Below are positions 7,982-17,134 of a DNA stretch of 64,000 nucleotides, piece by piece. Under the pieces are notes generated by a model. The model was not told where the DNA came from. It saw only the letters and a program-made list of their open reading frames with translations, and searched no databases. Each line of letters opens with the position of its first letter. The first letter of the stretch is position 1. The stretch covers positions 116,445-180,444 of the forward strand of contig JAEYPN010000025.1 of assembly GCA_023410715.1 (NCBI GenBank), in the 5' to 3' direction. This stretch comes from Bacillota bacterium. Lineage in GTDB: Bacteria; Bacillota_I; Bacilli_A; Izemoplasmatales; UBA1188. Made by a program: the position numbers and the translations under genes.

Positions 7982-8842
7982 ATGAGAGAAATAGGAACTG
8001 TTGATAAAACAAGAAAGACAATTAAAGATTATGATTTTAAAATCAAAAAGAAATTTGGACAAAACTTTCTTATAGATAAAAATATCTTAGGAAATATAAT
8101 TAGACAAATTGGTGAAAATAAAGATGCATCGATAATTGAGGTAGGCCCTGGTTTTGGCGGTTTAACTGAATTAGCTTTAAACAAATTCAAACATGTTTTA
8201 TCTTATGAAATTGATAAAGAAATGATTCCAATTTTATCTGAAAATTTTAAGGATTATAAGAACTTTACCTTAGTAAATGAGGATATATTAAAGGTTGATT
8301 TGAATACTGATATAAATAAGTATTTTAATGAAAATGATGAAATTATATTTATGTCAAATCTACCATACTATATTACTACACCGATATTAATGAAAGTCTT
8401 GCTTGAAACAAAAAGAGTCAAAAGAATGGTTTGTCTTATGCAGCTTGAAGTTGCAGAACGTATTTGTTCAGCTAAAAATTCTAAAGACTATAATGCCTTA
8501 AGTATTGCAATTCAATATAATGGGAAAGCCCGTATTGCGTTTAAGGTTCCAAACAAAGTATTTATACCTGCACCAGATGTAACGAGTGCCTTAGTGGTAA
8601 TTGATATTTTTAACGAAAAGAGATTGAATTTAGAACAAGAAAAAATATTTTATGATATAATAAGAACAGCTTTTGCCCAAAGAAGAAAAACTCTGATGAA
8701 CAATTTAGTTAATGGTGGGTATGAAAAAAATAAAATCTTAGATGCTTTTAAGAAAATTGGCATAAATGAAATGGCAAGACCGGAAAATTTATCATGTGAT
8801 GAATTTATTGACTTAAGTCTAGAATTGGGAGCGGTAAAATGA
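7982..8842 (+). CDS. rsmA: 16S rRNA dimethyladenosine transferase
   Basis: KsgA/RsmA, 286 residues, dimethylates two adjacent adenines near the 3' end of 16S rRNA during small-subunit assembly. Visible motifs are KKKFGQNFLID, the SAM-binding EVGPGFGGLTE and the catalytic NLPYYITTPI. The C-terminal domain contains FAQRRKTLMNNL. It follows rnmV by 3 bases and overlaps the next membrane-protein gene by 4 (ATGA), so all four genes from the lipid kinase to the DUF1461 gene look like one operon. Erm-type methylases share the fold, but NLPYYIT and the neighbours point to the housekeeping enzyme. Confidence 0.96.
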   Translation: MREIGTVDKTRKTIKDYDFKIKKKFGQNFLIDKNILGNIIRQIGENKDASIIEVGPGFGGLTELALNKFKHVLSYEIDKEMIPILSENFKDYKNFTLVNEDILKVDLNTDINKYFNENDEIIFMSNLPYYITTPILMKVLLETKRVKRMVCLMQLEVAERICSAKNSKDYNALSIAIQYNGKARIAFKVPNKVFIPAPDVTSALVVIDIFNEKRLNLEQEKIFYDIIRTAFAQRRKTLMNNLVNGGYEKNKILDAFKKIGINEMARPENLSCDEFIDLSLELGAVK

Positions 8843-9483
8843 AAATATTTAAAGAGAAAGTTTTATTTATTACCATCTTCTTACCAATAATTTTTATATT
8901 CTTAGCAGTAGAAATTCTTTGTACAAAAGAATATCTATTGATCTCAAAGGGGAAATATATTGAACATGAAAGTATTACCTTTGATTATGATTATGTCGCA
9001 GATCGCATGATGGGTTACTTAAATTATCGATATAAAGAAATGGACTTGATTTATGACGATGAGTTAATTGAGGTAAAAGAATTAGAAGAAAGACATATGA
9101 AGGATGTTTTAAATCTATTTACAGCATTAAGAATTGTTAGTGCAATTGGTATAATATTAACACTAATAAATGTTATCTGCCTTAAAAAGAACAATCCTAA
9201 ACTTTTATATAAAGCAGTGAAGAATGTCTGGATTTGGCCATCTTGCTTAATATTATTTGTGGGGACATTTGCGATAATAGATTTTAACTTGCTTTTTACA
9301 ATTTTCCATCGTATCTTCTTTAGTAATAATGATTGGTTATTTCCAATGGAATCAATGATAATCCAAGTTGTACCAGAAAACTTCTGGTTAGTTAGCGCCT
9401 TATTAATTTTACTATTTTTAGCACTAGCATCACTTATATCATTCTTCCTTGGCAGACATAAATTAAAAAAAGAATACAATTAA
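8839..9483 (+). CDS. Integral membrane protein, DUF1461/TIGR01906 type
   Basis: A 214-residue protein with four predicted membrane helices (about residues 9-29, 91-112, 130-150 and 184-205). Between the first two is an outside loop containing RHMKDVLNLF, and between the last two is a loop with WLFPMESMIIQVVPENFW. Both resemble the conserved HM-DV and FP-D-I-P segments of the TIGR01906 family, whose function is unknown. It overlaps ksgA by 4 bases and is the last gene of the unit before the tRNA. The assignment rests on motif recall and not on a search. Confidence 0.72.
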   Translation: MKIFKEKVLFITIFLPIIFIFLAVEILCTKEYLLISKGKYIEHESITFDYDYVADRMMGYLNYRYKEMDLIYDDELIEVKELEERHMKDVLNLFTALRIVSAIGIILTLINVICLKKNNPKLLYKAVKNVWIWPSCLILFVGTFAIIDFNLLFTIFHRIFFSNNDWLFPMESMIIQVVPENFWLVSALLILLFLALASLISFFLGRHKLKKEYN

Positions 9484-9495
9484 TGTATTCTATAT

Positions 9496-9569
9496 GCTCT
9501 CATAGTTCAAAGGTAGAATACAGCAATGGTAATGCTGCGATCCGAGTTCGATTCTCAGTGGGAGCACCA
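9496..9569 (+). tRNA. tRNA-Thr (anticodon GGT)
   Basis: A 74-base cloverleaf including an encoded CCA. The acceptor stem GCTCTCA pairs with TGGGAGC (one T-G wobble), followed by discriminator A. The D-arm is GTTC-AAAGGTA-GAAT. The anticodon stem CAGCA/TGCTG encloses ATGGTAA, giving GGT at 9528-9530, so it reads ACC/ACT (Thr). The T-arm loop is TTCGATT, and its stem has one C-A mismatch. G1-C72 and C2-G71 agree with threonine identity. Confidence 0.92.
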
Positions 9570-9671
9570 TATTTATTTATCAATAAGTTTTATGGCTTAT
9601 TGGAAATCTTTCAATGATTTCAAGCTTTTTTATCTATATTAATAAATCTATATTAATAAATCAATTAGATC

Positions 9672-9702
9672 CACATACAAAACAATTGTATGTGTTTTTT
9701 TT
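9672..9702 (+). terminator. Rho-independent terminator after the tRNA
   Basis: A perfect 9-bp stem CACATACAA / TTGTATGTG with a 5-base loop followed by eight T. Two weaker AT-rich stems (9581-9602 and 9603-9621 with a T-run) precede it. Confidence 0.85.
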
Positions 9703-10227
9703 ATGAAAATATAAAGACAATTACATAAATCCTAATAAATTTTGAAAAATAGGCTTTTATAGTATTAGTAAGAAATTTAAAAAAAGTAAAAATGTTTGAT
9801 AAAAGGGTACAAAAAGTTAGCATTAGGTTTTAAATTTTACAAGAATTATTTAAGTATAGATAAGAAAAGTATAGTGAACTCTAAGCGTTGCATACATTGT
9901 TTAAAGACTATATAATTTATTTTGATAAAAAATGATGGCAAGAAAATAAATTTTTAAGAAATTTTATATATTATTATTTATATTATTATGACGCACTACT
10001 ATCAATAAAAATATTAAAAATTTGATTGTGAGAAGACTATCAATTATGATAATTAACTCATAATCAATTTTTATTAACAATTACATTACGTAACTAACAG
10101 TATGATTTTTTTTATTTTTAAATGCAACTTACCTGTAGGGGTTCTTATGTAATTAAGATGACTATTAAAAATAAGTGTCTATTTGTACCTAATATCTTAA
10201 AAAAAATTAACCTAGTTAAATTACCTG

Positions 10228-10272
10228 TTGACAAATATTAATTTTGATGCTAGAATATGATAAAACGTTTAA
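10228..10272 (+). promoter_or_regulatory. Promoter with LacI-type operator, upstream of the surface protein/importer operon
   Basis: TTGACA (10228-10233), 17 bases, TAGAAT (10251-10256), then ATGATAAAACGTTTAA with a palindromic AAACGTTT at the expected start site. The segment from TAGAAT through AAAACG is repeated base for base at 30876-30892 before ribokinase, with the same -35 and the same spacing. A LacI-family repressor gene lies at 31947 and is the natural candidate ligand. Confidence 0.75.
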
Positions 10273-10526
10273 TCATTATTGCATAAATAGAAAAATATGT
10301 CAAAAAAGAAACGTATTTGGGATTATTTGTAAATTTTACTGGTGTTTATTTGCCATGTGTTTGACTGAATATATTATTTTTTTATATCATGATTTATTAA
10401 TGAAATTAAAATAATTTTTTTATAGCGATTAGCGTAAATGTATTACTTAATGAGGTATTTGATTAACATATTTATTTAAGTTTCCGCTGATAAGATGTAG
10501 AATAGCTGTTTTTAATTATATTTATA

Positions 10527-10540
10527 TGAAAACGGTTTCG
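10527..10540. promoter_or_regulatory. cre-like / LacI-family operator
   Basis: TGAAAACGGTTTCG agrees with the catabolite responsive element TGWAANCGNTNWCA at 13 of 14 positions and is palindromic about the central CG. It lies ~195 bases before the surface protein start, inside the probable leader. CcpA or the local LacI protein could bind it. Confidence 0.55.
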
Positions 10541-10735
10541 ACAAGAATTGTAAATTAAAGTTGAAATGTGTAATAAATTTTAGTGGCTAGTAAAGTAAAT
10601 ATATAAGAAAAGATAAATAAAAAACATTATTCTTTAAAATTATATTTATTTTAATTGAAAATGATATTTTCAATTTTTATATAAAAGGCAACAAAAAAAT
10701 TTATATATATATTAAATGAAAGGAAAAAAAGAAAA

Positions 10736-13700
10736 ATGAAAAAAGTATTAAAACGTTTGCTTTTTGTCTTTGTATGTGTTTTATCAATAAGTGTATTTCT
10801 AAATGTTAAAACACAAGTTAATGCTGACGAAAAGGATTTAACTCTTTCTACTAATGATATTATTAATGGCGTAAAAGCTAGCGCTGTTGATGGTGTTGCT
10901 AGTAACATGGTTAAAAAAGATTTTGTTAAGTATTTCGTATCTTTGGGAAATATTGATGCGGAAAAAAACACTATTGAAATTATTAACTTTAATAGTGGAA
11001 GCGATAGATTATCGCACACAATTAGATCGGCTTGTATGGTTTCTAACAGTTTGATTAGGTTAGGCAATATTGCTGACGATAAAGATGCATCTATTATTTA
11101 CCAATTTAATGCATTAGAAGATATGAAAATATCTGTATCTAATAATGCTGGCACAATTACTAATGATGGTTTTGCATTTACAGTTTACAAAAAAGGCGTA
11201 GATGGAACTATTACAACATTAAAAGAACAAACAACAATTGCTAAATCATTTGATGCTATGGCACTAGCTGGTGAGTATGATTTACAATATGGTGAAACTT
11301 TATTATGGGTAATTAGTAATACTGTAGCTTGGAATCGTGATATGAAGATTGATGGATGCCCTTCATTCTCATTTGTTCCTGCTAAATATGAAAATGTGAA
11401 CGTTTTGACTTTGGGTGAAGCTATTCAAGGAGTTATTGATGCTGCTGATGCTGAAAGTGAAACAAAGACTGCAGATAATGCAGTTAAAACTGGTTTATTT
11501 AATTACTATGCTTTTGCTGGTGGAGTTGTAGCTGATACTTTAGAAAATAAAGGTTCTGTTACAAAAGTAAGTTTATCTACAGCTACTGCTGGAAGATTAA
11601 CTGAAGTTAATAGAACTATGAAGGTAATTCCTGATAACCAAATAAGCATTGGAAATAAGGGAACTTTTGAAAACTACGGTTTTGTTATCTCATTTGATAT
11701 TAAGAAAGATTTAACATTAAAGATTGACAATGCTGCCGGTTCTACAAATAATGATGGCTTAAAAGTTAATTTATATAAAAAATCTGCTGACGGAACAATT
11801 GTTGCATTAAATGATGAAGTCAATGTCTCAACAAATAAAGTTGTTGAAGCAAGTGCTTTTCTTGCTAATGTAGAATTGGTTAGTGGTGATACTGTTTATT
11901 GGGTTTTATCAAACTCTCAAGATTGGGAAAGATATTTATCAAAAAATGCATTTCCAACATTCTCATTTGTAGAAAAAACAGAATTTGATGAAACATTAGA
12001 AATGCTTGTTAAAATGAATGCTCCAGCATTAATTAAAGGTGTTGTGACTGCCAATCAGGGTGATGCTGATGGTTTAGCTAAAGCTGCTGTAGCCACAAGA
12101 TTATTTGATTATAAAGTCTTTTTAGGAAATTTTGATGAAACTAAATTAGCTGCAAAATATGCATTAACTGTTGGAACAGACAGATTATCATATGCTGACC
12201 CTGTAATAAAAGCATTATTTACAGAAACTAATGCTCAATTAAATATAAAAGATGGAACTCCAGGATTAGAAATTATTTTTGGATTTACATTTAAAGATTC
12301 TGGTAATTTAGTTGTTACAAATCCTGCTGGTACTGCGTCAAATGATGGTTTAAAAGTTAAAGTTGTTAAAGTTGATGCAAGTGGAAATTTAACTATTGTA
12401 AAAGAATTAACAGATGTTTCAGCTAGCAAAGTTGTTGCTGAAAATCAATTAGGTGGTACTTTTGAAGTTGCTGCAGGTGATACACTTTATTGGGTATTAT
12501 CTAACTCTCAACCATATGATAGAACACTTCAAACAAATGCTTTACCAACATTTGAATTTACTAATTTTACTTATGTTGCTCCTGCAAATGAACAAGCTGA
12601 TGCATTAAAAGCAGAAAAAGCAAAATATGTTGAAGCTGATTATAGTGCAGATGCTTATATGGAAATTGTTCAATTATTTGATGATGCAATAGCTGCTTGT
12701 GAAGAAAGTACTGATATTGTTGAACGCTCTACTATAAAGAATGCTTGCTTAGAAAAAGTGTCTCAATACTTAAAAGCAAGTGAAGTTACTGCATATGTTG
12801 ATGAAGTTTCTGAAGCAATAAACGATGTAATAGAAGCTTTCGATAAAAATATGTTTAAAGATGCTACTTATAATAGCTTGTCTGATATAGTAGCAGATTT
12901 TAAAGCTAAAGCTAGTCTATTATATAAAAAAAGCGATATTACTTTAGCTATGAATGAAACTATAACAGCCATTAGAGCAGTTGAACCTGATAATATTAGT
13001 GCAGATGAAACTTTAGAATTAAATGGTTCAGATACAAGTGAAATATTTGCTCGTTACTATAACGCAATTAAGAATTTGGAAAAGAATTATTTTGATACAC
13101 CATTAATTAAAGGTCAATTATTTAGTTCTGAATATGATTCACAAGCAACTTCTAAATATTTAACTAAATTAGTTCCGTTATCTACTGTTTCTGGTTTTGG
13201 TATCATAGGTGGTAAAGATATTCACTCTTCAATTGCTACTTGGACATGGGCACATGATTTTAATAATAGTGTTCAATTACTAAATAGTGGTTATATTGTT
13301 TCAGATAAACAAGCTAATTCAAATTTCTTGCTAAAATTAACTGCTAAAGGAAATGTACATATTTCAATTACAAGTGATGAATGGGCAAGAAGTACAGCAG
13401 AACATGCTTTAGCAATAGCTGCTTATGCATTTGTATCAGTTGATAGTGATTCTACCGATGCATATGGATATAAAGTATGGCAAAATTCTACAAATTGGCC
13501 TACTGCATTAGATGCTAACTGGTGGAATATTGATGTTGATTTACAAGAAGGGCAATGTCTATATTTATTAGTTCAAGGAGCTGCTGGTGGACAACCTATT
13601 ACTTGCCTACCAAAAATTACTGCAAGCGCTGCTTCTTACGATGCTTCAAAAGTATTTGATATTGAAAACTTTATTGAATTACAAAAAGGCTTAGCTTCTA

Positions 13701-14203
13701 AACCAGAACAATTACAAGCTGAATTAGATGCTTTAAATGCTGATGAATATGAAGCAGATGATTATCTATCAATTTGTGCTTGGTATGAAAATGCTATGGG
13801 AAAAGATGGTATCTTTTCTTGCCAAACAAGTAAAGATTTAGAAACTTACTTAGCTAAATTATATGCTGATATTAATAACATTATAAAGAAGAGCGAAAAA
13901 GAAGCTTATGTTTCTAATTTAGCTTCAAAATTAACTGAAGGATTAGATCAAGCATCTTATGAAGAAGAAACATGGAATAGCATTTTAGCGTTACAAACTA
14001 AATTAAAAGAAGATTTAAATGCTGTTAATCATAAAGATGAAATGGATACAATTTATACTCAAGCAGCAAATGGAGTTTCTTTAATTAAACCTGATAAGAA
14101 GGAAAGTGGTTCAATTATTCTTCTTGCAAGTTTAATAACATTAGGTGTAGCAGTTATAGCTGTTGGAACTGTGTTTATTTTAAGAAGAAAAAAGAAACAT
14201 TAA
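10736..14203 (+). CDS. Large secreted surface protein with internal repeats and C-terminal membrane anchor
   Basis: 1155 residues. A signal peptide (about 1-31, cleavage probable after VNA) leads into three related repeats of ~180 residues (about 40-215, 225-415 and 425-620). Each has a GSDRLS or similar segment, an NNDGLKVNLYKK-like strand, then DTVYWVLSNSQ and a closing FPTFSFV. A more divergent copy with a similar SxxEWAR/WxxxDVDLQEGQCLYLLV layout spans ~795-985. Helical stretches separate and follow it. The C-terminus is one membrane helix plus RRKKKH, like a sortase substrate, but with no LPXTG. Repeats look beta-sandwich-like with Trp-rich ends. With the importer and hydrolases downstream, a glycan-binding surface role is inferred, not shown. 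Confidence 0.72.
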   Translation: MKKVLKRLLFVFVCVLSISVFLNVKTQVNADEKDLTLSTNDIINGVKASAVDGVASNMVKKDFVKYFVSLGNIDAEKNTIEIINFNSGSDRLSHTIRSACMVSNSLIRLGNIADDKDASIIYQFNALEDMKISVSNNAGTITNDGFAFTVYKKGVDGTITTLKEQTTIAKSFDAMALAGEYDLQYGETLLWVISNTVAWNRDMKIDGCPSFSFVPAKYENVNVLTLGEAIQGVIDAADAESETKTADNAVKTGLFNYYAFAGGVVADTLENKGSVTKVSLSTATAGRLTEVNRTMKVIPDNQISIGNKGTFENYGFVISFDIKKDLTLKIDNAAGSTNNDGLKVNLYKKSADGTIVALNDEVNVSTNKVVEASAFLANVELVSGDTVYWVLSNSQDWERYLSKNAFPTFSFVEKTEFDETLEMLVKMNAPALIKGVVTANQGDADGLAKAAVATRLFDYKVFLGNFDETKLAAKYALTVGTDRLSYADPVIKALFTETNAQLNIKDGTPGLEIIFGFTFKDSGNLVVTNPAGTASNDGLKVKVVKVDASGNLTIVKELTDVSASKVVAENQLGGTFEVAAGDTLYWVLSNSQPYDRTLQTNALPTFEFTNFTYVAPANEQADALKAEKAKYVEADYSADAYMEIVQLFDDAIAACEESTDIVERSTIKNACLEKVSQYLKASEVTAYVDEVSEAINDVIEAFDKNMFKDATYNSLSDIVADFKAKASLLYKKSDITLAMNETITAIRAVEPDNISADETLELNGSDTSEIFARYYNAIKNLEKNYFDTPLIKGQLFSSEYDSQATSKYLTKLVPLSTVSGFGIIGGKDIHSSIATWTWAHDFNNSVQLLNSGYIVSDKQANSNFLLKLTAKGNVHISITSDEWARSTAEHALAIAAYAFVSVDSDSTDAYGYKVWQNSTNWPTALDANWWNIDVDLQEGQCLYLLVQGAAGGQPITCLPKITASAASYDASKVFDIENFIELQKGLASKPEQLQAELDALNADEYEADDYLSICAWYENAMGKDGIFSCQTSKDLETYLAKLYADINNIIKKSEKEAYVSNLASKLTEGLDQASYEEETWNSILALQTKLKEDLNAVNHKDEMDTIYTQAANGVSLIKPDKKESGSIILLASLITLGVAVIAVGTVFILRRKKKH

Positions 14204-14234
14204 TTCTTAAGTAATATTTTAAAGAGAGGATAAA

Positions 14235-14256
14235 GAGAGGAAGATTTCTTCCTCTC
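14235..14256 (+). promoter_or_regulatory. Perfect hairpin in the mRNA between surface protein and nucleoside hydrolase genes
   Basis: GAGAGGAAGA at 14235-14244 and its exact reverse complement at 14247-14256 can form a 10-bp stem ending 12 bases before the next ATG. No T-run follows, so it is not a standard terminator. The only Shine-Dalgarno-like sequence (AGAGGAAG) is buried in the 5' arm. A role in transcript processing, stability or translational control of 14269 is inferred. Confidence 0.55.
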
Positions 14257-14268
14257 ACTATTTAAAAA

Positions 14269-15192
14269 ATGGCAACATATAAGATTATTATTGACACAGA
14301 TCTAGGTGCCGATGTAGATGATGCACTTGCAATTTATGCAGCATTAAAAAGAGAAGATGTAGAAATAGTTGGTATTACTACAGTTTGCGGTAATGTGAAA
14401 GAAAGAGCTAGTGCAGTAAAAAAGATGTTAAAACTATCTAACAGATTAGATATTCCTGTTTATGCAGGTCTAGCAAGTGGCCCAGTAAAAAAGTTTGATT
14501 CTGAAAAACATATTATGACTTATGAAGATGAATTTAAAGATCTACCTGCAGATAATAAAGATGGGTATGATGGGGTTGACTTTATAATTGATATGGCAAA
14601 AAAGTATAAAGAAGAACTTTATATTTTAGCTATTGGCCCTGCTACTAATGTAGCAGCAGCAATTTTAAAGGATAAAGCAGCTTTAAGTTTAGTAAAGTCT
14701 ATTCATATGATGGGTGGATGCTGTTTTACCAATAGACCGGAATGGAATATTTTCTGTGATCCCGAATCAGCAAGTGTTCTTGTTAAAAGTGGTATTCCTT
14801 TATATCTAGTACCTTTAGAGTGTACTGAAAAGGTAAGACTTCCTTATTGGTATCAAAAAGAAGTTACTGATTTAGCAGAATTAACCGGACTAAAAGGGTA
14901 CATTGGTAAGTTAGCAAAAATTTGGATGGAGTCACGTAATTTTGCCATTACTTTGCACGATCCATTAGCGTTGTATTCTATTATTCATCCAGAATTTTTA
15001 CATTTTAAAGAACAAAGATTAGAAATAGAATGTGAAGGTTCTTGCATGCGTGGAACGATTATGAATTATAGTATTACAAATTTATATCCAGCTACTAAAG
15101 GCAATAAAGTATTTGTAGCTGATTATGTAGATGGTCAAGGTATGTATGAACATTATATTAATAATGTCATTCGCACTGAAGACAAATTTTAG
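14269..15192 (+). CDS. Nucleoside hydrolase-family protein (IUNH type)
   Basis: 307 residues. The N-terminal IIIDTDLGADVDDALAIY is the calcium-binding aspartate cluster of the inosine-uridine nucleoside hydrolase family, in the DTD-G-D-DDA variant form. Further family marks are AIGPATNVAAAI, HMMGGC and the late catalytic-type His in LHDPLALY. These enzymes cleave N-glycosidic bonds to release ribose. Many relatives encoded in sugar-import loci have no proven substrate, so activity on a nucleoside is uncertain. It lacks a signal peptide. It is the first gene of a tight run with the importer permeases (19-base gap). A ribokinase lies in the same locus. Start ATG lacks an obvious close ribosome site. 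Confidence 0.85.
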   Translation: MATYKIIIDTDLGADVDDALAIYAALKREDVEIVGITTVCGNVKERASAVKKMLKLSNRLDIPVYAGLASGPVKKFDSEKHIMTYEDEFKDLPADNKDGYDGVDFIIDMAKKYKEELYILAIGPATNVAAAILKDKAALSLVKSIHMMGGCCFTNRPEWNIFCDPESASVLVKSGIPLYLVPLECTEKVRLPYWYQKEVTDLAELTGLKGYIGKLAKIWMESRNFAITLHDPLALYSIIHPEFLHFKEQRLEIECEGSCMRGTIMNYSITNLYPATKGNKVFVADYVDGQGMYEHYINNVIRTEDKF

Positions 15193-15211
15193 TTAAAGAG
15201 AGGCGTTTAGT

Positions 15212-16207
15212 ATGAGTGCTAGCACTGAATCAATTGGAATTTTAGGCAAAAAGTTTAAAAAGTCCAAAAAAAATCAAACAACTCTATCAACAAAAGGGTA
15301 TTTTGCTAAAACACGGTTGTTATATTTAATGTTATTACCTGCAATTTTGGTTACATTACTATTTAAGTATTATCCAATGTTTGGTATTCAATTAGCTTTT
15401 AAAGATTGGAGTCCGATGTCAGGTATTTGGGGAAGCCCATGGGCAACCGATGTTGAAGGTAATTTGGATTTATTAAAACATTTTAGAAGATTGTTTGATG
15501 ATCCATATTTTTGGAAAACATTTTTTAATACCATTAGAATTGCTGGATTTCGTATTTTGTTTGGGTTCCCAATCCCTATTATTATTGCAATTCTATTAAA
15601 TGAAATGAAGAATAAATTTATTAGAAATACAGTTCAAACTATTTCTTATTTACCTCACTTTGTTTCTTGGGTTATAATAGCTAATATTTTAATTATTATG
15701 ATGAGTGCGGACTCTTCTTTCCAATTATTTTTAGAAAAATTACTTGGAAAACAAATATATTTCTTCTCGAACCCCAAATTGTTCTTAGGAATTATTACCG
15801 CTTCAGAAGTATGGAAGAGTTGTGGTTGGAGTACAATTATTTATTTTGCTGCCTTGTCAAGTATTGATCCAGAGCTTTATGAAGCAGCAGAGGTTGATGG
15901 TGCAGGAAGATGGAAAAAGATTCTTAATATAACTATACCAGGTATCTTACCAGCTATAACAATCCGACTAATATTTACTATTAGTGGACTTGCTTCTGCG
16001 AACTTTGACCAAATATTTAATATGTATAATACAACAGTATATGAAACTGGTGATGTATTAAGTACATATTTATATCGAACAGGTATTGGTTCAGGACAAT
16101 ATGATATATCCGAGGCATTAAGCGTATTTAACTCGTTAATCAGTTTATCACTAACGCTTATTACTAATAGAGTAATTAAAAAGATGGGAGGAGAAGGTAT
16201 ATGGTAA
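15212..16207 (+). CDS. Sugar ABC transporter permease, LplB type
   Basis: 331 residues with about six membrane helices. The stretch LLPAILVTLLFKYYPMFGIQLAFKD is typical of LplB-like permeases of the CUT1 oligosaccharide importers. The cytoplasmic EAA loop reads EAAEVDGAGRWKKILNITIPG and contacts the ATPase. The N-terminal ~40 residues are lysine-rich and cytoplasmic. It pairs with the YtcP-type permease, which it overlaps by 7 bases, and with the lipoprotein that follows. Start ATG follows AAAGAGAGG. LplB systems usually lack a dedicated ATPase gene next to them, as here. The substrate is probably an oligosaccharide. Confidence 0.92.
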   Translation: MSASTESIGILGKKFKKSKKNQTTLSTKGYFAKTRLLYLMLLPAILVTLLFKYYPMFGIQLAFKDWSPMSGIWGSPWATDVEGNLDLLKHFRRLFDDPYFWKTFFNTIRIAGFRILFGFPIPIIIAILLNEMKNKFIRNTVQTISYLPHFVSWVIIANILIIMMSADSSFQLFLEKLLGKQIYFFSNPKLFLGIITASEVWKSCGWSTIIYFAALSSIDPELYEAAEVDGAGRWKKILNITIPGILPAITIRLIFTISGLASANFDQIFNMYNTTVYETGDVLSTYLYRTGIGSGQYDISEALSVFNSLISLSLTLITNRVIKKMGGEGIW

Positions 16208-17109
16208 AAAAGAAAACTTTTTTACAAAGACTTATAAACCGTAACTTTGGAAAAACAGCAGGAGATCGAACATTCCATGCATTTAATTATTTATTTTTCG
16301 CTCTTATTGCGATAATTATGATTTATCCATTTATTTATGTATTAGTTAAATCGTTAACTGTATACAAAATTGGGGCTGATGGTATTCCGATTGAAACATT
16401 TTCTTTTGCAGCTTATCAATATTTTATTCATGAAAAAGCTACAATGATGGCCTTAATAAGAACATTTATTATTATGTTCTTTAAAGTGTTAATTGCTTTA
16501 TTAGTTACTTTCTTAATGGCTTATCCATTATCTAAGAAATATTTAAAGGGTAGAACAGCTATTTCAATGTTTATGCTAATTACAATGTATGTATCTGGCG
16601 GAGTTATTCCAACATTCATTTTAATTAGGCAAACCTTTCATTGGACAAATAATTATTTAACATACATTATCCCAAGTTGTGTTGCTGCGTATAATGTATT
16701 CGTTGTAAAAGCATTCTTACAAAATATTCCTGAGTCCTTAGAGGAAGCCGCAATTATTGATGGTGCAAACTCATTTGAAGTATTCTTTAAAATCTATGTA
16801 CCTCTTTCAGGACCAATTGTCGCAACAATTGGCTTATGGGAAGGTGTTGCTTTATGGAATAACTGGACTACAGGCTTGTATTACTTCACAGATACATCAA
16901 AATACGTTTTTGTATCAAAACTACGTGCACTATTATCTGAAATGAGTTCATCAGCTTCAGGTGATGGCGGTAATCAATCAATACTAGCTATGACTGAAAA
17001 CAAAAAGATGGCTATGATTGTTTTAGGTATTCTTCCTATTTTACTTGTATACCCATTTGTTCAAAAATACTTTGTTAAAGGTATGCTTGTTGGATCGGTA
17101 AAAGGATAA
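16201..17109 (+). CDS. Sugar ABC transporter permease, YtcP type
   Basis: 302 residues with six membrane helices. The EAA loop is EEAAIIDGANSFEVFFKIYVPLSG, and the C-terminus FVKGMLVGSVKG is the typical ending of YtcP/LplC permeases. It forms the second half of the membrane channel with the preceding LplB-type protein, with which it overlaps by 7 bases. The lipoprotein gene follows after 25 bases with its own AAAGGAG site. Substrate specificity cannot be read from the permease. Confidence 0.92.
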   Translation: MVKKKTFLQRLINRNFGKTAGDRTFHAFNYLFFALIAIIMIYPFIYVLVKSLTVYKIGADGIPIETFSFAAYQYFIHEKATMMALIRTFIIMFFKVLIALLVTFLMAYPLSKKYLKGRTAISMFMLITMYVSGGVIPTFILIRQTFHWTNNYLTYIIPSCVAAYNVFVVKAFLQNIPESLEEAAIIDGANSFEVFFKIYVPLSGPIVATIGLWEGVALWNNWTTGLYYFTDTSKYVFVSKLRALLSEMSSSASGDGGNQSILAMTENKKMAMIVLGILPILLVYPFVQKYFVKGMLVGSVKG

Positions 17110-17134
17110 AAAAATTATAAAGGAGTTTAAAAAT

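Larger units (their letters stand above)
9703..10735. other. Long non-coding upstream region of the glycan locus
   Basis: About 1 kb with no credible gene on either strand. It contains one well-formed promoter with an overlapping operator-like palindrome (10228-10272), a cre/LacI-like site (10527-10540) and the AAAGGAAAAAAAG ribosome site of the next gene. If the promoter at 10228 is used, the surface protein gene has an untranslated leader of roughly 470 bases. I see nothing recognisable in 9703-10220, which is extremely AT-rich. Confidence 0.6.
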
